Origin: Phocoena phocoena
Taxonomy: Eukaryota > Chordata > Mammalia > Artiodactyla > Phocoenidae
Length of the DNA: 64,000 nt
Direction of reading: 5' to 3'
Assembly: GCF_963924675.1 (NCBI RefSeq)
Contig: NC_089238.1
Coordinates: 40,194,879-40,258,878, forward strand
The notes under the pieces were generated by a model. That model worked only from the letters and a program-made list of their open reading frames with translations, was not told the origin of the DNA and searched no databases. The translations under genes were made by a program, and so were the position numbers. Of the stretch, positions 48,366 through 60,822 are shown piece after piece (the stretch's first letter is position 1; each line of letters opens with the position of its first letter).

Positions 48366-48399
<34 letters not shown>
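48366..48399. repeat. (CA)n microsatellite in CES4A remnant intron
   Basis: About 17 CA units. Confidence 0.95.
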
Positions 48400-48403
<4 letters not shown>

Positions 48404-48821
48404 GAACCCTGAGCTCTTCCCTCTTCCTTGGTGCTTGAACCTAAGAACAAGCCCACGTGGCACCACCAGCCCTTCCCTGCAGAAGGAGGCCAAAATGGGG
48501 AGGGCATGGGCTCAGTTTCAGTTTTAATGTCCCAGGGTCTCAGTGCAACCTCTAGCTGGGCTCAAGCCCTGAATCACATGAGCATGTTGGGACAATGGCT
48601 GCCCTTTGACGCACTGGGCTTGGCAGTTTACCAAGAACAAGTGTATTTACTGTTTACATAGACCATTGAGTAACCCACTGTCCAGAACATTCTGTGGTGA
48701 GCATTAACAGTGTTCAGCATCAGTTGGATAAAGTATTGGCTTTAGAAAAATGTCTACTGTGAGAACCTGGGTGTCAGGTGATATAGAAAACTACAACCAC
48801 CACACTGGATGTCTAGTTGTT

Positions 48822-49083
48822 AAAAACACGGTGTCCACTGTTATTTTTTTATTATTTTTTTTTATTTTTGCGGTACGTGGGCCTCTCACTGTTGTGGCCT
48901 CTCCCGTTGCGGAGCACAGGCTCCAGACGCGCAGGCTCAGCGGCCATGGCTCACGGGCCCAGCCGCTCCGCGGCATGTGGGATCTTCCCGGACCGGGGCA
49001 CGAACCCCCGTCCCCTGCATCGGCAGGGGGACTCTCAACCACTGCGCCACCAGGGAAGCCCAAAAACACGGTGTCCACTGTTA
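48822..49083 (-). mobile_element. CHR-type SINE (reverse orientation) with a perfect 22-base target-site duplication
   Basis: The body is about 48844-49061. Positions 48822-48843 and 49062-49083 are identical. The B-box complement and 'accagggaagccc' terminus are intact. Confidence 0.95.
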
Positions 49084-49379
49084 GAACATGATTGACTGTT
49101 ACTAGAACACTGGCATGTTGGTTGTTAAAACACTGGCCATCACTAAGAGAAACCAAGGTATTCTGAACATTGTGTGACTGTTATTTGGAACTCCACGGAT
49201 CAGGTAACAGAACATGGAATAACCATTGTTAGAACCCTGAGGATCAGGGGTTTAGAGATTGGGGTGTCCCTTGCATAGGAGTCTGGGTGTCAGTTGTTGG
49301 AACATTGGCCATGAGCTGTCAGACACTGGCTGTTTGGAACACAGAGTGTTAGGTGTAAGAATGTGTGGATGGCTTAGAA

Positions 49380-51230
49380 CAGACTGTGGGGTGGCAATTA
49401 AGTGGGGAACAGGGAGAGAGGAAGCTGTTACAGAGATGGTGGCTTCCACCAGAGTAGTTACAGTGGAGGTGGTGGGAGTGGTCAGGCTCCAGATTTATTT
49501 TGAAGGTAAAATTGACAGGATTTGCTAGAGAATTGGATGTGAGCCACGAGGGAAGAATAATCATCAAGGATAATAACTGGTTTCAGGGCAGAGCAGCAAG
49601 GGGAATAGAGGTACAATTTACTGAAATGGAGAAGACTAGATCAAGAGCAGTTTTGGGCAAAACAAGAGTTCATTTGGGGGCATGTTAAGTTTGACATACC
49701 TAACAGTTATCCATGTAGAGATGTGGGGTAGGTAGTCTGGATAAATGGGGCTGGAAGGAGACTGGGCATCAGCAGGTTAACAGTGTGGAGCCCTAGGCCT
49801 GAAGGACAGCAGCTCAGGAAAGAATAATCAGCATGAAAAGAGAAATGAGGGTTGAGGCCTGGGGCGCTCTCCAGCTTAGGCCAGGAAGAAGAGGAGGTGT
49901 GAGGTGGCAGAAAAATCAGGAGAGTGGGATTACAGAAGCCCAGAGAAGGGAAGCTGTTCAAGAAGGAGAGTGTGGTCAACCATATAGAGGGGCTACCAGG
50001 GCAAGTAAGATGATGAGAGAGATTCAGCAAGATGGAAGTCACTGGTGACCTGGACGAAAATGTCTTTGGTGGCGGGTTGGGGACAGATGCCTCAAATGCT
50101 TATAACCCCTGTTCTAGGCTGTAAGAGACCTGGCTTTCCTGCTGGGATGCTGCATGTGATTTATCGGACAACATCCTAACGACACTAGCTGCTGCCAAGA
50201 GGTCAAGCAAGGAAGGCCGAAGACAATCTGTAGAGACAGAGACAAGCTGCCTGCTGGTGACCTTGGAGCGGCTGGTGGGGGCGGAGGGAAGGACAACTTG
50301 TTGAAACATTTGGCCTTGAGGGGAAGAGAGAGATAGCATAGTTGTTGGAGAAGGTGGCTGGTAGAGGATAGGTTTGGACCAAGGTATGTTGAAGTGCTGT
50401 TGGGAAGACTGAAAGGGAGCAGGTGATGCTCTAGGGTTAGGGAGGTGAGAGTGGATTACACCTACGTTCACACACACATACACACACTGAAGACAGGCTG
50501 GGACAAGAGAAAGGAACAGAGGAATAGGTAGACACGGATTCCTGCATTCAGTCAAATGGGCCCAGCCCCAGCTGTTATAAGAATAGCCACCCTCAGGGCT
50601 GGGCCAGCAGGGAGAAAAGGCAAGGTGGACCAATAGCCTAAGCTCCATAAGTATACCAGATGTCCACACAGTGCAAGGCACAGGGCCAAGTGCCAGGAAT
50701 CAGATGAATACACCTACATCCCTGCCCTTTGGGAGTAAAAACAACCAATCAAAATAACTCCAACCCAGTATTGTAGTCAATGGTGGATAGAGCTTTGGGA
50801 AGCACAGAGGGGAAAGTGCCCAGCAGAGGGGGCACCACTTAAGCTGGACCTTAAATGTGAGTAGGAGTTTGCTGGGCAGAGGAGAAGGCATTTGGTAGAC
50901 AGAACAGAAGTACAAGGGCTTGCAGGTGAGAGGCAAGGGGTCATGTGTATTTGGAACAAAGAATGGCTGGGAAGGAGATGACTAGATGGCAAGGAGGGCC
51001 TAGGTCAGTGTGGGTGCATGAGGGCAGGAGGAGCCAGGGAAGGTAATGAGGAGGGGAATGACGTGGTCAGATTTGTGTTGTCTATCAATCTCTCTGGCCA
51101 GCATGTGGAGGATGAGTTGCAGGGGAGATGAAGAGGCAGGGGCAGAGTCCTGGCCAGAGTGGTGGTGGCCTTCACAGGGCAGCAGCCCTGAGATGGACAG
51201 AGGGGGCCTATTCAAAGGTTGTTTGTGAGG
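49380..51230. repeat. Several copies or parts of an old interspersed repeat in the CES4A remnant intron
   Basis: Wording such as 'aaattgacaggatttgctag', 'ttactgaaatggagaagact', 'catgttaagtttgacatacc' (49505-49700) and 'accttaaatgtgagtaggag' (50850) is typical of old mammalian repeats. The family could not be named with confidence. Confidence 0.5.
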
Positions 51231-53139
51231 CAGAACAGAGACTGAGCGGAGGACAGGGCATGAAGGAAAGGAGGTGCCCAGGGCACCCAGGTTTATGGCT
51301 TGACAGCACCAATGTGTCTCCAGCAGGAGCAGGGAACCGCTCCCCAGGCAGACCCATAAGGCAAGGCACAGGCAGGGGGTGCCAACCTGCCTCCCATCCC
51401 TGGACCTAACGTTAGTGAAGGCTGCTAGGACACGGATACACACACGCACACACATACACACATATTGCCTGGATTTTGCTTTGGGTTCTGGCCCCTCACT
51501 GCAGAACCTGGGTTGAAACCACTCTCCCCACTATTCTCGCAGCGCTGGGCCCCAACTCACATCGTGCCCACAGGTGCCTTCAGGAGTCCTGGGGGCAGAT
51601 CACCTCCATGTACTTCAACACACACAAAAAATACAAGTGGCTGCATTTCAGTGAGGACTGTCTGTACCTGAATGTGTGCGCGCCAGTAGGAGCGCTCGGG
51701 GACCCTCTGCTGCCTGTGAGTACTCAGCCTTCAACCACGCACCATCCCACTCAAGCACCCCACTGTCCCGCTCAGGCCTCAGCCCTTCTCGCCCAGGTGA
51801 TGGTCTGGTTCCCAGGACACGCCTTCCTCGTGGGCTCCGCTTCCACGTATGATGGCTCCAAACTGGCGGCCCGGGAGAAAGTGGTGCTAGTGCTTCTGCA
51901 CCACAGCCTCGGTGTCCTGGGCTTCCTTAGGTGGGCGGGGCCGGGAACCCGAGGCGGGGACCAGGGGCGGGGCCTCCTCTGGACTTGGGCTCAGGGAGGG
52001 GGGAAGAGAGGATTGGGCGGAAGGAAAGGGGCACGCCCTATGGGGCGTGTCCGCGTGAGGGGCGTGACAGGGGCATGGTCTAATGCTTGTTGGAGCAGAC
52101 AGGTGCTTGCTACCGCCTCAATGGGGCGGTGCCCAATTATAAGGAAGGAGATGCGGTGGTAAGACCCAGTCTCTGAGGGACACAGGGGGCGAGGCGGGGG
52201 CCCCCAGTACCCAAGCGTCGGGGCTCCGGACCCTGATCGTGAGCCCCGCGCGCTCAGCACAGGCGATAGCCAGGCCCGCGGGAACTGGGCGCCGCGGGAC
52301 CAGGTTGCAGCTCTGCGCTGGGTGCCGAAGAACATCGCAGCCTTTCGGCGGAGACCCAGGTTGGGTGACCTTGTTTGGCCTGTCATCAGGGGCCATGTGC
52401 ATCTCGGGACTGGTGAGTGCAGTACTCAGATAGACCAAAGCAGGGACGCAGGCCCGCATGGCCTACGGTTTCTGCACAGATACGTGTGAAGATTTGCATG
52501 TGCAAGAACATTCCGGTCCACAGACCTGCCCTCACCCCTGCCATGGGTACGCCCCGCACAGCCAAGGATGTCCATTACATTCAGGGAGCACTGATGAGAA
52601 AACCAAGCCAGCCCAGGAAGGGCAATGCTAACACTATGGATGTGGTGGGCCATGAAGATCACCCAGCACCTCCTGCCCCTCCACGTTCCCCCAGAGCTCT
52701 ATGCCTGAAACAGAGCCCCCCATCTGCCCTCTGGGCAGGGTTGGGGCCACCGACCAGGCCTGGGAGTCAGGCCTGGGTTAGAGACTGGGCTTTGCCCCTG
52801 ACTCCTGGGGTACCACTGACCTGGAGTGTTCCTGTACTGTGGGTGTAAGGTCAGGTGCCCTGTGAGGGACATGTGGCTGGGCAGTGAGCAGGGACCACAT
52901 CACACAAGGCCTTGTGGGCCACAATAACAATGCTCAAACACTGGAGCACATTCCATGTGCCGGTCACTCTTCTAAGCACCTTAGGTGTATTCATTTGTTA
53001 ATAAGCTCAACAATCCAAAAAGAAGAGTATTCCCTTTCTTCCCTCTGCAAAAAGAGAAGTCTTCTCCACTCTACAGATGAAGAAAGTGAGGCCCAGAGAA
53101 CTTAAGCAACTTTATTGAAAATGCACTAGAGAGCAGGGA

Positions 53140-53455
53140 AAGATTTTTTTTTAAAGGTCAGGTCTTTATTTATTTTTGGCTGCATTGGGTCTTTGTTGCT
53201 GCGTGTGGGGGCTACTCTTCATTTCAGTGCGTGGGCTTCTCATTGTGGTGGCTTCTCTTTCTGTGGAGCACGGGCTCTAGGTGCGCAGGCTTCAGTAGCT
53301 GTGGCACGCGGGTTCTAGAGCGCAGGCTCAGTAGTTTTGGCGCACGGGCTTAGTTGCTCCGCGGCATGTGGGATCTTCCCAGACCAGGGCTCGAACCCGT
53401 GTCCCCTGCATTGGCAGGCGGATTCTTAATCACTGCGCCACCAGGGAAGTCCCAA
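53140..53455 (-). mobile_element. Long CHR-type SINE (reverse orientation)
   Basis: T-rich start, 'tttggctgcattgggtcttt', and 'caccagggaagtccc' at the end. It lies in the interval between CES4A remnant exons 5 and 6. Confidence 0.9.
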
Positions 53456-54924
53456 GCACGGGGAGATTTTAAGCAGGGGAGTGACACAATCAGATGTGCA
53501 TTTAGAGTTGGCTCAGTCTGCTGGAACTGGGTTAAAAAGAAGCACAAGCAGAGGCTTGGAGACCAGCTTGGGGTGGGGGGTGGCATATCTAATGGGGGCT
53601 GTTTCTGAAATAGAGGTAGAAAGGATGGACAGTAGAGGATGGCTGCAGAGTGATGCAGGAGGCCAAGTGGACAGGACAGGGGCAGCTGCAGCATACGGAT
53701 GACCAGAGGATAGAGGGAAGGCCCCTGGGGCTAGGTGGATGCTATGGGTAAGGGACAACACCCAGATAGGGTGTGGCTGGAGGAAGTTTTGGGCACATGA
53801 AGTCTGAGGTGCCCAAGGGACAGGATGGGGGTCTCAGATATGGTTGTTCCCCCCAACTTGGGCAGCAGAGAAAGGCTAAGAGCTATCAGTGCAGATAATT
53901 GGGGCCCTGGGAAGCATATGGCCCCCTCTCCCACACTGCTAGCCCAGCAGCAGAGGGAGGCCCTTTCTGGTTGTTACACCAGCAGAACCACTATAACAAC
54001 ACTAGATCCCCTCTGGGACCCCTGGGGCCCGTTGAACAGACCAGGACAAGGATGCCCAGAGACAGGACGGCACTGGCTCTAGGTCTAGGACTCCAGCCCA
54101 GAATTCCTGACTCCCTCCCAGCTTCTGCCCTCTCTGAGTGCCTTCAGGCTGCCCAGCCATGGCCAGTGGTCCCCACTTTTGCATCTCATGGGTGCAATTC
54201 TCCCCACCCCTGCAGGTGACATCACCCCTAGCCTGGGGTCTCTTCCATCAGGCCATTTCCCAGAGTAGCACCGCAGTGCTCAGAGTCTTCATCATTTCAT
54301 CACCTGGCTGAGGTTTAGCTGGGCTTGATTCACCCCAGTGCCTACAGGGGACATTCTGCCCTGAGGATGCAGGCTGGTCCAGACCTGCTTCTGAGGGTCC
54401 CTCAGTTCTCCCCTCCTCAGGCTTTCTCACACAGGTCTGGGGAAGGGAGTTTCTCCAAACAGCCACCCAGAAGCTATTCTTCCCCAAATTAGAGGGAGAG
54501 CAGCTGAGCGGAAGCCAGTCAGGCTGCAGCAGCTGCGAGGATCATAAAGGACTTTGGGAAACTCTAGGACCTTCTCTAGGAATTCAAGCAAGAACTCCGG
54601 TAGGCAGCCTGGATGGTGAGCTGGGCCCCTGCCTCCCATCGTCCCTGCCTCATACCCTCCCCATCCGCCCCGGAGGGTACCTCTCTTCCTGTCTGCTCCT
54701 CGCGGATGGCACTCCTGGATGAAGGGGTTGGAGAGGGCTACCCACTGCCCTGTCTCCACCCTGTCTTCATGCCTTCGCTGGGATCCCCCGATGGCCACCC
54801 AGAGTCCTTCCTAAATCCCCTGCCAGACCCTACCAGGCAGGGAGCGGTTCTCAGAAATGATTAGATCTTGGTGAAGACCCCAGGACAATTCTGTGGCTTT
54901 TCTCCAAGTTTACCTCGGCTCGCC

Positions 54925-55550
54925 CGGGCCACTCTGAGCACGGAGGCGCACCGCTGCAAAGCTGGCCTAGGAACCGGGCGCGCACACGCGTCTCCTGCGG
55001 GCCTCTGCGGCTCAGCTCTCCCCTTCCGCTCAGCTCTCCCCTTCCTCTCCTCCAACACCCCGAGATCCCCACCCACTGAAGCAGCAATTACCGGCCGTGG
55101 CGCCTGGGGAAGGGCCAATTAGTGCGGGAGACGCAGCCCCTCGGCTGTGCCCGCGCTGACCGCAGCCCCGCAGCGCCGCCGCCTTCCCTGCCCGGCAGAC
55201 AGCGCCAGCCGCCTGGGAGCCCCGGGGGACGCGCCGTCCGGCCTCCAGCCAACTGCAGTGATGGATCCAGGCGCCTGGCGTGGGGCCAGAGCCCGGGCGG
55301 ACGCGAGGGCGCCGGGAGCTGCAACTCGCCACCGCTGGGTGGTGGGGGTGAGCGGAACGGGGCCTCCCTCCCTGTGAGGGCTCCTGCACCCCCGACGGCC
55401 TGCGCCCCAGCGCCTGCCTTCTTCAATAGCCAGGCAGGCGGGCTGCAGCGGCGCAGCGACGGGCGGGTGGGGGTGGGGGAGGGTGGGGGAGGCCCTCTTA
55501 CAGCCTCAAGGTCCTTTGACTTCGGGACCTCCGAAGCTCTGGCCTAGGCT
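54925..55550. promoter_or_regulatory. CpG-rich block, possible promoter of an unidentified transcript
   Basis: CpG density and GC content are far above the flanks. A CCAAT is at about 55113 on the plus strand. An ATG at 55261 opens a short frame (MDPGAWRGARARADARA) that runs into a donor-like GGTGAGCG near 55347. No family match was recognised, and CBFB exon 1 (the next gene in human) does not match. Confidence 0.5.
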
Positions 55551-55559
55551 GGCTGAGCC

Positions 55560-58500
55560 CAGAGCAGTTCCCTTTTGGAAGCCTTAGCAGGACCTGGCTT
55601 TAGTAAGCCTCGGCTTGTGCTTGATTAACGCTCCCGTGCAAGAGGAGGTGGACAGAAGGGTGGGTGGGCAGTGCCGGGCCACAGGTCTCTTTCACCGTTG
55701 CATGAATGCATGGACTTCCTCCGCTGGGTCCCTGCCCTGCACAACCTGCCTCACCCACCTGTAGGCTTTGGGAGACCCAAGAGGCATCAGTCTTGCCCTC
55801 CAGGAGCCCTCAGGCTGTGGGCAGAAGCTCCAGGGGCTTGGCTGGGATCCCAAGCTAATGGAAACTCTGCGGTCCAGGGAGACTTCAGGTGAAGGAAAGG
55901 GGCAGGCACTACCACTTCAGGGCTTCCCCTTCCCCCAACTGACTCCTTTTCGGCCCAAGCTGGACACACTTGAGCCCTGTACTGAGGGACAAGGTGGGCC
56001 TAAGCCCAGGACACACTCTGGATGAGGCTGAGGAAGGGAAGAAGCAGTGGGGAAGGGTTTGGCAGGAAGGTTCACAAATGGGGTTCACCAAAGAGATCTA
56101 CTGCAGGATACTTCTGTTTCCCCCACCTGTGCCACAAGGGGCTGGGTTAGAGGTGCTGAGTCCCTTGACCAGTCCTGGATGCAGTAGTGTGGGGTTCAGG
56201 GTGGCTTTTTCCCTGTGACCCCCCCCGCCCCACTCAGGTCTGGCCTTGGTAGGGAAGGGCTGGGGGCCTGCCTTGTGCCCTAGAACCTCACTCAGGCCCT
56301 GGTGGGCCAGACTTGCTGTGAGGGAGAAGGGATCACTTCTAAGGGAGTGAGAATTCCCCTTTCTCCGTACCAAGCTCATTAGCTGTGTGTGTGGCAGGGG
56401 GGAAAACTGAGAAATTGGGGCATGGGGACTGAGTGAGGAAGGGAGACAATGACACAGATAGCACCTTGGGTCCTTTGTGGAATGAGATGACAGCGCATTG
56501 AATTAAAGCATGAGAAAAGGTACGGAGACAGGTGAAAGAGGCTGTGGAACGATCTGCCGAGAAAGCCAGGGAGTGGAGGAAAGAAACAGAAGCAGGTGGG
56601 CACACGCCCAGACAAGCAAATGGACAGAGAGCCAGGGCAGTGCCGGGGGCTGTCCAGGCTGGAGAAGGGCAGTACCTGGGCACTCAGAAGGGGGCAGTGG
56701 GCCCTGTTTCTCATCTCAGTTGTCTGACTGCCAAGGCCCTTGGGGGCATGATAGAAAGGGTCATCTGGAAAGGCTGTGGGAGCACAGGGATGACCTATCT
56801 TGGGTTGGGTTGGGGTGTCAGGAGGGCTTCCAGGAGGAGCACCTGAAAGGACCAGTAGGAAAGACTGGAGGGGATGGAGGTGGAGAGGGAGGGGGAGCTG
56901 CATCAGAGGCACAGCAGAAAGACAGGCCTGGAGGCAGGAATTAGCCTGTTCCATCCCAACAGTTCTGCGTCATTTTGGCCCACACAGGACGGCTAAAAGA
57001 GGAACCAGGCCCAGAGCTGGAGGACCAGTCCTGTAAGCCTGGGAGAGAGCACGGCCTCTACCCTGAGGTACTGGGGAGCCATGGGAAGGACATGTCCTGG
57101 TCAGGCTTATCTTCCAGGAGGTTACAGAGTACAGAGCAACTGGAGGAGGAGAGGGAAGAAGTGGGGAGGCCGGGGGAGGGTGGTGCAGAACTGGACAGTG
57201 AGTTCTGGACATGGAACAGAGCAAACAATTTCATAAAGCAGATGAGCGAGGTCAACTCTGAACACCCCCTCTCCCCCATCCACAGGTGGGCCCCTGGCTC
57301 AGAGCTCTCCCACCCAGCCCAGCCTGGGAACTCATGTGAACCCTCCGCAGGGCCTGGGGTATCTCTGCCCCAACCAAGTGGGACTAGGAAAAGCCCCAAG
57401 AGGGAGTCCAGTCCAAGGTGAGGGCACAGGCAGGGCCAGGTGTTGCTGAGGAAGCTCCCCCCTCCACGCCCCCTCCCCCTGCATAAGCTAATCAAGATAG
57501 TACTACAGCCTCCTGCCACTGACCCTCTATCATTGCAGCAATAGCTCCATGGCCACAGGGGGTTGAGTCTGGGCCTATTTGTCTGTGGAGCAAATCAGAA
57601 GGGGAGGAAGGTCCACGTGAGCCCTGAAAGAACTCAGAGGCTGAGAGCAGGTGGCCTCACGGAGCAGAGGTCAACATATCTCTTTTAGGCAGAGTTTGGG
57701 AGCTGTGTGTTCCTGTCTAGGCTTGTTCCTCTGTGTGTGTCCTCAAGCGAGCCACTTGCCTATCGAGGTCTGGTTTCCACTCTTCAGTGCACTGGGAGCA
57801 ATCTCTGGGGTAGGACACTGCTCCAGCCCCGGGCCCTTCCAGCTATGGTCCAGGACTCCTGTCTACTCCCAGCCTGTGCAGCCGTACGTGCTATGGAGAA
57901 GCATGCCTGTGGCTTCACCAAGGAGTCACTGGGTGACCATTACGTATCTTCTACCGTGAAGGAGCCAGGACCATTTTGAAGGGGAGCCTGAAGGTGGAAG
58001 AAAAGGCTTTCAGGAAATTAGCACTAGTGGCGGGAAAATTCATCAAAAGCTGACAGAGGCTCCTGGTGCTGATACATGTCTCTTGCCTAAGGAGCAGCTC
58101 TTCTGGCCTGAGGGAAGGACTAGTAGCTTCCAGGGCCTTCCAAAGACCCCAGACCCAAGACTCCAAAACGCTGGCCCTGTTGCTGGGGCTCTCATTATCT
58201 GGTGGGGACACCACCATGAGTTTTTTGCTCCTGAATCATGGGATTCTACAGTGCTAGGAAAGGCTGCTGATGGACAGGGGACTTGGGATTGAATACAACT
58301 GTTCCTTCTGCTCTGTGATCTCAGACACTCGGTGGGCCTCTCTGATCCTCTCTGCCAGGAGGAATTCTGACCTTGGCTGCCTTCTAGGTGACCAATACAT
58401 CTATAATACTCAGCATATCTGGGAAAAGAATAACTTTTCAAAGAGGGAGGATGGAACCATATCCAAACAACTCTTGGTAGTGGGACCAAGGCAACAGGGA

Positions 58501-59070
58501 AACAGGCTGGATGTGGACCTCATTCTGGTGGCACAGACCTCCCTCCCACTTCCAGGTATTATGGAAGCCAGAAGAGCTGTTGCAAGACACACCTCCAGGG
58601 AGCATCATTTACCTGGTTTACAGTATGAATGAGCCCCAGGATGTTACCTAAGCTCCATGCCCTACCTCCTCTGAACTTGCCACCTACACGCACAAGTACA
58701 ATACCCATGCCTCAGAGAAGGCTCTGATGGGATCTCTTGGTTACCACCTAACGCAAAGCATCCACACTGGACAGTCTTTGCAGCTCCGTCCTCCCCTCCA
58801 GCCTGTCCATGTTTACCTTCAGCTCCCAGAACTGGTCCAGCCACCAGGCCAGCCAGATTATGTGAAGCAGAATCCTTTGAAGGGGCTATGGATGTAGCAG
58901 ACCCCAGAGCCACAGGGAATCCCTTCCAGGGCCATTCTGACCCTGGCACTGCCACTGTCTCTGGCTCAGCTACAAAAGGAGGCACACCACAGGCAGCTAT
59001 CCTCTGCTGTAGGAGATCATTAACTCCCCAGCCTTGTTAGGCCAGCTTCCTTTTTCAGGCCCTTCTTAGT
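55560..59070. other. Intergenic stretch, no gene recognised
   Basis: Old repeat wording is seen at about 56500-57290. Open frames up to about 190 codons occur on both strands but show neither family similarity nor consistent splice context. Confidence 0.45.
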
Positions 59071-59071
59071 T

Positions 59072-59230
59072 CATTTTATGGTTTTTTTTTTTTTTGAGGG
59101 GGTTTCTTTTGGCCACAGTGTGAGGCATGTGGGATCTTAGCTCCCTGACCCGGGATCGAACCGACGCCCCCTGCAGTGGAAGCATGGAGTCTTAACCACT
59201 GCATGGCCAAGGAAGCCGCCTCATTTTATG
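59072..59230 (-). mobile_element. Short CHR-type SINE (reverse orientation)
   Basis: TCATTTTATG is repeated at both ends. The body ends 'ggccaaggaagccgcc', a mutated form of the usual terminus. Confidence 0.85.
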
Positions 59231-59635
59231 ATATTTTGACTGGACCTTGTATGGACTCAAGTTGTTATCCAGTTCTTCCCTTGATGGCCAACATTTACAG
59301 CTGGATTTTTATCAAAGTATGAAGTTGTACAAATCCTAGAATTTCATAGCTAGAAAGGACCTTAAAGATTGTCATAGCCACCATGCTTTGAGAGTTTATA
59401 ACTTTGTGTCAGACACTTTGTACAGATGTTTTTGGCTGCCCAGTATATCCTTTCCTTTTCCTATGACATCACCCTGTCCACAGAGATTCACAGTGTCCAC
59501 ACTTCAGGGATGAGCACGTAACCCAAATTTGGCCTATTAAAGTCAATCCCAAGATTTTTGTGGGAATATCAGGAAAGAGTAGTCCTTACCTCTTGAAGGT
59601 GAGTCAGCATGTGAATGAAGCTAAAACATAACAAA

Positions 59636-59696
59636 GAGACCGAGAGAAAGAGAGACAGACAGACAGACAGAGACAGAAAGAGAGACAGAGACAGAT
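59636..59696. repeat. (GACA)n/(GA)n purine-rich simple repeat
   Basis: GAGA, GACA and GAAA units. Confidence 0.85.
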
Positions 59697-60444
59697 TTCT
59701 GGTTTCAGTGCTTGAACACCTGGATCTAGCCATGCCTGAACCAAGAATTTTCAATTAAATGAACTGATACATTCCCTTTTTTTTGTGGAAGTTAGTTTTA
59801 ATTGGGTTTTTGTCACTTGAAGCCAAAACAGCCTTGACAAGTATGAGTAGATGTCTCTGTCCTCAATTTTTTTATTAGAAATCTGAGGAACCAGCTAGCT
59901 CTGGGTTCTCAGGCAAGTCACTAAAGATCTCTGACATCAGGTTGCTCTGACAAAGATTGAAAGGACTGAATTTCTTCAACTTCAGGACTCCTTTGCTCTC
60001 CTGGGATCTCTGGAGCTACCTGGCCACATGCCCTTAAAAGAATCAATCACTTGTTGTGAGTCTCAATTTTCTGAGCTACAAAATAGGACAGTCATTCCTT
60101 CCCTCCTTACCTTGGGAGAGTCCAGTGAGAAAGTGTTTGGAAAATTGCTTGTACTAAAGCAAATGTTATGTAGTGTGCATATTATACAAAGGAGGAATCT
60201 CAGCTCGTACCAGACAACCATTGTCCCAAAATGGCTCATATCTCTTCCAAAACAGTTTTTTAACACTTTTAAAAATAAAACCTAAGACATTAAAACATAT
60301 TTATAAAGAAGGCTTACCCACAGCATCTCATTGGGCAGGATCTAGCTCAGGACAGGCCCAGGTAAAGTAAGGGATATGGCACTGAGTGAAGCTTGCTTGG
60401 GAATCACTCTTTGTCACTGCTGAGCTCTCTAGGAAGCTTTACCT

Positions 60445-60822
60445 TCAGGCTGTTTTTTGTTTTGTTTTGTTTTAATAAATTTATTTATTTTTTGAGGCTG
60501 CGTTGGGTCTTCGTTGCTGCACGTGGGCTTTTCCTAGTGGTAAGTGGGGGCTACTCTTCGTTGTGGTGCGTGGGCTTCTCATTGTGGTGGCTTCTCTTGT
60601 GGCGGAGCACGGGCTCTAGGCATGCAGGCTTCAGTAGTTGTGGCACACGGGCTCAGTAGTTGTGGCTCGTGGGCTCTAGAGTGCAATAGTTGTGGCACAC
60701 AGGCTTAGTTGCTCTGCGGCACATGGGATCCTCCCGGACCAGGGCTCAAACCTGTGTCCCCTGCATTGGAAGGCAGATTCTTAACCACTGCGCCACGAGG
60801 GAAGTGCCACAGGCTGTTTTTT
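60445..60822 (-). mobile_element. Long CHR-type SINE (reverse orientation) with target-site duplication
   Basis: CAGGCTGTTTTT flanks both ends. Internal 'agtagttgtggc' units and 'gcgccacgagggaagtgcc' are present. Confidence 0.9.

Larger units (their letters stand above)
47839..54311 (+). pseudogene. CES4A: CES4A-like carboxylesterase remnant, exons 2-6, with frameshifts and stops
   Basis: Exons are 47839-48039, 51574-51715, 51797-51930, 52258-52412 and 54216 to at least 54311. Exon 2 is similar to human CES4A (ALHTK, VVTKYGTLQ), but one base is missing near 47890-47895 and the frame meets TAG at 47934-47936. Exons 3 and 4 are open ([24 protein letters not shown]), although the oxyanion GG is GH. 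Exon 5 is 155 bases, one more than expected, with an extra base near 52343-52347; in the resumed frame the nucleophile motif reads GLSSGA. Exon 6 ([15 protein letters not shown]) meets TGA at 54309-54311. Exon 1 and everything after exon 6 were not found; the missing 3' exons may lie beyond the window or be deleted. The family is a secreted/ER serine hydrolase of unclear substrate. Confidence 0.88.

Noticed and set aside
51476..52162. A 228-codon open frame over the CES4A region
   Set aside because: Only 51574-51715 is a true exon in this frame. The rest is intron read-through, and exon 4 is in its own phase after an 81-base intron.
55122..55547. A 141-codon frame in the CpG-rich block
   Set aside because: High GC content makes stop codons rare, and the residues show no family pattern.
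54925..55550. CBFB exon 1 at the CpG island
   Set aside because: No frame resembles the conserved CBFB N-terminus (MPRVVPDQRSKFE).
58043..58489. A 148-codon minus-strand frame
   Set aside because: No domain, splice context or family similarity could be recognised.
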